DNA from: an uncultured Bacteriovoracaceae bacterium
GTDB taxonomy: Bacteria; Bdellovibrionota; Bacteriovoracia; Bacteriovoracales; Bacteriovoracaceae
Reading direction: 5' to 3'
Assembly: GCA_938034385.1 (NCBI GenBank)
Contig: CALHLC010000006.1
Span: 1 to 63,386 of the forward strand
Length of the DNA stretch: 63,386 bases
In this document: positions 61,501 through 63,386 of the stretch, piece after piece
How positions within the stretch are numbered: the stretch's first letter is position 1
How the letters are laid out: each line of letters opens with the position of its first letter
Made by a program: the position numbers and the translations under genes
The notes under the pieces: model-generated
What the model saw: the letters and a program-made list of their open reading frames with translations, nothing else
Databases searched by the model: none
What the model was told of the DNA's origin: nothing

Positions 61501-62222
61501 TCTCTTTCAAATCCTCCTGTATGCTTTAAGCAACCTGTAAATGTTGCTCTATAGGCATTTAAATCTGAAGTTAAGTCAGCACTATAGTCTGCATATTTAG
61601 GATCATTACATCCTTTAAATGCACAAGTCCCATCATCATATAATGATTCAGTATTTCCATTTGAAACAAAAGCACTTGTAGAGTTACAACCTTTTATTCT
61701 CGTTACACATTTACTCTGATCATGAGAGATAGTAGACCCTGTAATATTATCAGCATATTCTTTCATCGCTAAATAATCCCAATGTTCTGCATAGTTTGGA
61801 TCACTACATCCAGTAAAATAACATGCTGCTGATTTATCAGAAGATGTAATTACGAAGTTCGAAGCACCTGAATGTGAACAACCTTCTCCATACTGAAGTT
61901 GAGTTATACATTTTTCAGCATCATGCGAAATTTTACCTCCATATAGATTTGTATAAGCTCTATAGTCCATAACTTTTTTATATTCAGCAAAACTCTCATC
62001 CATACAAGCACTAAAATTACATGCACCTGGTTCATTAGAAGTAATTTCATCCGAAAAGTTTGAAGCTTCATTGTGAATACATGTTTTTTCACAAACCAAA
62101 GATGATGTCTTTCCAATATCTTTTGATTCATCGCTACTTGTTGCAGGATCATAAAGATTTGCATTATTAGAACATGAAAATAAAATAAATAATGATAAAA
62201 AATAAATTAAGAGAGTCTTCAT
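58569..62222 (-). CDS. giant cysteine-rich repeat lipoprotein
   Basis: A 1217-residue lipoprotein (FILFSC, lipidated C17) built of about 16 cysteine-rich units of 65-80 residues: three diverged units at the N-terminus, twelve core units and one last unit. A core unit reads GC...(N)..., E(D/N)GSC.I.CC, ENYD..C, a helix with I..Y...L, then NCG...GC. The NY..A..DDGSC element matches the 'DPNATIDDGSC'-type repeats of marine bacterial surface proteins, here with an added CC pair. The C-terminal 75 residues are EGF-like (CDPGWVGQGNTC, CVPSCPAGY). Probably a long disulfide-stiffened rod on the cell surface; function unknown. Confidence 0.9.
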   Translation of the reverse strand: MKTLLIYFLSLFILFSCSNNANLYDPATSSDESKDIGKTSSLVCEKTCIHNEASNFSDEITSNEPGACNFSACMDESFAEYKKVMDYRAYTNLYGGKISHDAEKCITQLQYGEGCSHSGASNFVITSSDKSAACYFTGCSDPNYAEHWDYLAMKEYADNITGSTISHDQSKCVTRIKGCNSTSAFVSNGNTESLYDDGTCAFKGCNDPKYADYSADLTSDLNAYRATFTGCLKHTGGFERECLYKKGCMIQDATNYDADAQVEDGSCVFNCCSTYNSANYNPNCEGMINTYLASLESSQLTHTGSINKAHQCGKMLGCALNHQYVSNTLNNSQEDGSCDISCCAQAGALNYDSNCQGIITGYSTSLTHAGLTPTGKFIDNACTFPGPGCYFQSPYVSNYQPKTVENGSCNISCCADPTKENYDPKCKEAIDQYDRILDTAGLAHSGVKDTSFNCGKTKGCYFQNPYITNYNATTIEDGSCNIECCSDPSRVGYTKDCIPAKNNYISRLRSMGLSPNGSLNIYKCGPKKGCNYQGNPKPEYVKNFVPSAQEDGSCIIQCCGQVGTEKYDPACQQVISGYTGSTNPANINNNFSCGSKLDCNYNGFGVTNHAPGTSENGSCAIKCCAQEGYENYSPACQTSISSYMGILSNAGLISSVVPDSSYNCGRVKGCMFAGASNFNAAAQVDDGSCSFSCRKCDTGYEFGTDQECINSWNAYKAGLASQGIAFTGSFSFTNNCGNPKGCNYNDTRVTNYNSMSVEDGSCKIECCSLEGYQFYDDKCLSTVTAYNSYLPPGIVGAGPHNTQKNCGQKVGCTYNQYVTNKTPGATSEDGSCDIACCSDQSKENYQAGCEAAITGYENLLGSMTPSGTINENANCGKDLGCNYNNNLVQNYAPGTSENGSCQIECCSMPGYENYDATCQSAVSGYLAALNSMGLSASAVNGNFNCGRKLGCSKPGLVDASGQPGNAANLEDGSCIIRCCGDATRENYDASCSQKAISYITLLNSMNLNAQNQPDQNYICGRELGCSYSAAGSYVKNLKFGSKENGSCDIKCCGIAGKEKYNPNCNAYISNYKSHLSLLGLAPSGMLENNYECGETPGCMEPKAFNYNPNATIDPAKVCQFKVCTNSNYENYDQSIIDAYIAYGGGQLFSAPCGNILCDPGWVGQGNTCVCAPGTILCHGQCVPSCPAGYVQTTGANGMPMCKCAPGTYQSPNGLTCQ
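58900..61500 (-). repeat. about 12 protein-coding repeats of roughly 200 bp
   Basis: Within the lipoprotein gene the DGSC/NGSC-CC unit recurs 12 times with moderate divergence at the DNA level. The copies are spaced irregularly (about 190-240 bp), which shows amino-acid-level selection on cysteines rather than recent duplication. Confidence 0.8.
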
Positions 62223-62262
62223 AAAATCCTTTCCGTGAAGTTATCTGGCAAATGTCTTGATT

Positions 62263-62268
62263 ATTATA
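62263..62268 (-). promoter_or_regulatory. -10 element of the cysteine-rich lipoprotein gene
   Basis: A perfect TATAAT on the minus strand lies about 40 bases upstream of the ATG. TTTACA lies 19 bases further upstream, a loose fit. AAGGA stands before the ATG. Confidence 0.45.
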
Positions 62269-62345
62269 ATCATGTTCATAAGAAATTTGTAAAAAATATT
62301 TACTTGATAAAAGAGCTTCCATCAACCTTGGCTTCTTAACAAAAA

Positions 62346-62370
62346 AAGGGCCCTTACGTGAAGAGCCCTT
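62346..62370 (-). terminator. rho-independent terminator of the dockerin-like gene
   Basis: AAGGGC and GCCCTT pair, with three inner pairs and loop ACGTG. On the minus strand a run of seven Ts follows. Confidence 0.8.
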
Positions 62371-62403
62371 CTTTATTATAAGGTCAATTTTGACTGACGT
62401 TTC

Positions 62404-63231
62404 TTATGGTTTTTTTGGAGTTATATCTACACAGTCTCGCAAAGATCCAAAAACATCTTCCCATGAACTTTGACCAAGAATATATCTTTGGAATTTTACT
62501 AAATGCCTAGAACTTATAGGTGCAAACCTAGGCCCATCAGGCTTATTAGTTCGTTCAACATTATATGACTTTCCTGGGATTTTTTGGGTTGTTCCCAAAA
62601 TAATTTTTCGTATATGAACTAAGTCAATAGCAGAAAACTTTCCATCACTATTATAATCATAGTTACAATGCCTATGAATTCTTCGTCTATTCCAATCTAA
62701 ATTATCTTCTGGGTTTGAATCTTTTCCAGGAAATACAAAGTCAGAATCTTTCATTCTATATTCAAACATCTCTCCTGCAGAATCTGAATCAATAAGACAA
62801 TTCCACATAATGAATTCGTTTGTTCCTTTTTTAAGCTCCCTTAATATCCAAGTATCGCTTGTGAACATCCCTTTAGAAGGACGTTGGGAACCTTCAACCA
62901 AAGTTGAGTTTTCAGGACAAAAATATTTTATTTTGAGTGGGTCTATAGAATCTCTTTCTCCAACATTATGGATTGTTATTTTAAGTAATTGCTTATTATT
63001 TTCAACGACATCATCTCCTATCCAAAACTTCGTTTTATAATCTACTACTTCATCTTCTTTGGGCGGAGTATCACCACAAGTATCGCCATATGCTCCAGTT
63101 ACAATTTTCACATCTATAGATGTACCATTATTAGATGAATTCGAATCAGGTACGCCGAATTTCCAATCATTTGTTGAAATTGAATGCCTTAAAGTTTTAC
63201 CCTTAGCTTCAGATTCAACCTTACAATCCAT
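62404..63231 (-). CDS. dockerin-like protein, possibly N-terminally truncated
   Basis: A 275-residue protein whose C-terminal part holds a type I dockerin-like calcium loop, NYDYNSDGKFSAIDLVHIRK (DxNxDGxxxxxD), followed by IILG, and a diverged second copy (ISSRHLVKFQRYILGQ). The N-terminal part is beta-rich with four or more cysteines and could be a cellulose- or protein-binding-like domain. No signal peptide precedes it; the frame is open only to 63261 upstream, with no other start codon seen. Either the export signal is lost or the gene is a remnant. Function unknown. Confidence 0.7.
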   Translation of the reverse strand: MDCKVESEAKGKTLRHSISTNDWKFGVPDSNSSNNGTSIDVKIVTGAYGDTCGDTPPKEDEVVDYKTKFWIGDDVVENNKQLLKITIHNVGERDSIDPLKIKYFCPENSTLVEGSQRPSKGMFTSDTWILRELKKGTNEFIMWNCLIDSDSAGEMFEYRMKDSDFVFPGKDSNPEDNLDWNRRRIHRHCNYDYNSDGKFSAIDLVHIRKIILGTTQKIPGKSYNVERTNKPDGPRFAPISSRHLVKFQRYILGQSSWEDVFGSLRDCVDITPKKP

Positions 63232-63298
63232 ATATAGATTAATTGACGGTCTTCTCGGTTAATAGTCTTACTATTACCCATAAGTTATTTTCTATATT

Positions 63299-63327
63299 TT
63301 GCGCATATGGTCTAGGCCTTATATATT
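63299..63327 (+). promoter_or_regulatory. sigma70-type promoter at the right edge
   Basis: TTGCGC (63299-63304) and TATATT (63322-63327) are exactly 17 bases apart, with a predicted start near 63334, shortly before the ATG at 63348. Confidence 0.55.
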
Positions 63328-63347
63328 TAGCATTCTAAAGTATAAGA

Positions 63348-63386
63348 ATGAACTTAAAAGACAAATGGATTTGCAAAGAATTAGAA
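63348..63386 (+). CDS. start of a gene cut by the window edge
   Basis: An ATG opens a frame of 13 codons (MNLKDKWICKELE) that continues past the window. A good promoter lies just upstream, which supports a real gene. Too short to identify. Confidence 0.45.
   Translation, partial: MNLKDKWICKELE

Noticed and set aside
58569-62222. Repeated DNA resembling an array
   Set aside because: Considered as a CRISPR or satellite array; the spacing is irregular, copies diverge at third positions, and one frame stays open through all of them, so it is protein-coding repeat sequence.
1-63386. Mobile element, prophage or defence island
   Set aside because: No transposase, integrase, restriction, toxin-antitoxin or phage structural gene is visible, and neither tRNA is followed by a recognisable attachment-site duplication.

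Overview
The window reads as chromosomal DNA of a low-GC, Gram-negative, flagellated bacterium, most plausibly a member of the Bdellovibrionota (Bacteriovorax/Halobacteriovorax-like predators). The reasoning is by content: LpxC, LspA, Lgt and BamD show an outer membrane and an active lipoprotein pathway; FlgM, CsrA and FliW show flagella; there is an unusual density of secreted proteins and lipoproteins (trypsin-like, subtilisin-like and metzincin proteases, cysteine-rich and acidic lipoproteins, beta-barrel proteins); and IcmF, AmgK/MurU and a YgfZ-TPR fusion are present. Taxonomy is inference; no rRNA or marker comparison was possible. I see no phage, insertion sequence, CRISPR array or integration site, so this looks like an ordinary chromosome segment with lineage-specific accessory genes between core genes.

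Layout. 1-8 kb: tRNA-Thr, a secreted orphan, proS with a SpoU rRNA methyltransferase, two tandem lipoproteins, lpxC. 8-16 kb: a secreted papain-like candidate, then a tightly packed minus-strand operon folD-gcvT-gcvH-ruvC-ruvA-ruvB plus an orphan, joined by 1-8 bp overlaps; then a small membrane protein and a TonB-like protein. 16-20 kb: xseB, a degenerate patatin-like lipoprotein and PBP1A. 20-22 kb: a trypsin-like protease, then flgM, csrA and fliW. 22-24 kb: two TPR proteins and bamD. 24-28 kb: an astA-like gene, tRNA-Asn, a short-chain dehydrogenase, a metzincin lipoprotein with a 15-bp tandem repeat. 28-32 kb: YgfZ-TPR fusion with an A-type Fe-S carrier, glutaredoxin 2, an FHA protein. 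32-36 kb: icmF with its cobalamin adenosyltransferase, divergent from a dicluster ferredoxin through overlapping promoters. 36-41 kb: two paralogous outer-membrane proteins flanking an LTA-synthase-like protein, then a subtilase. 41-46 kb: CHASE2 histidine kinase, NtrC-type regulator, lspA and lgt in one operon; divergent BFD-like ferredoxin and Nfo-like protein. 46-51 kb: lipoprotein, murU, amgK, a pseudo-M48 lipoprotein, an acidic LysM lipoprotein. 51-57 kb: deoxynucleoside kinase, beta-barrel protein, a 43-residue lipoprotein hidden between genes, folK, acyl-CoA dehydrogenase, ychF, pth, prs. 57-63 kb: the second papain-like candidate, a 1217-residue cysteine-rich repeat lipoprotein, a dockerin-like protein and the start of a further gene.

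The strongest leads for undescribed biology are the paired secreted Cys/His proteins at 8179 and 57266, the giant 'DGSC' repeat lipoprotein at 58569, the hidden LptM-like small lipoprotein at 52780, the inactive-looking M48 and patatin-like lipoproteins placed in cell-wall operons, and the two-component system co-transcribed with lipoprotein maturation genes.
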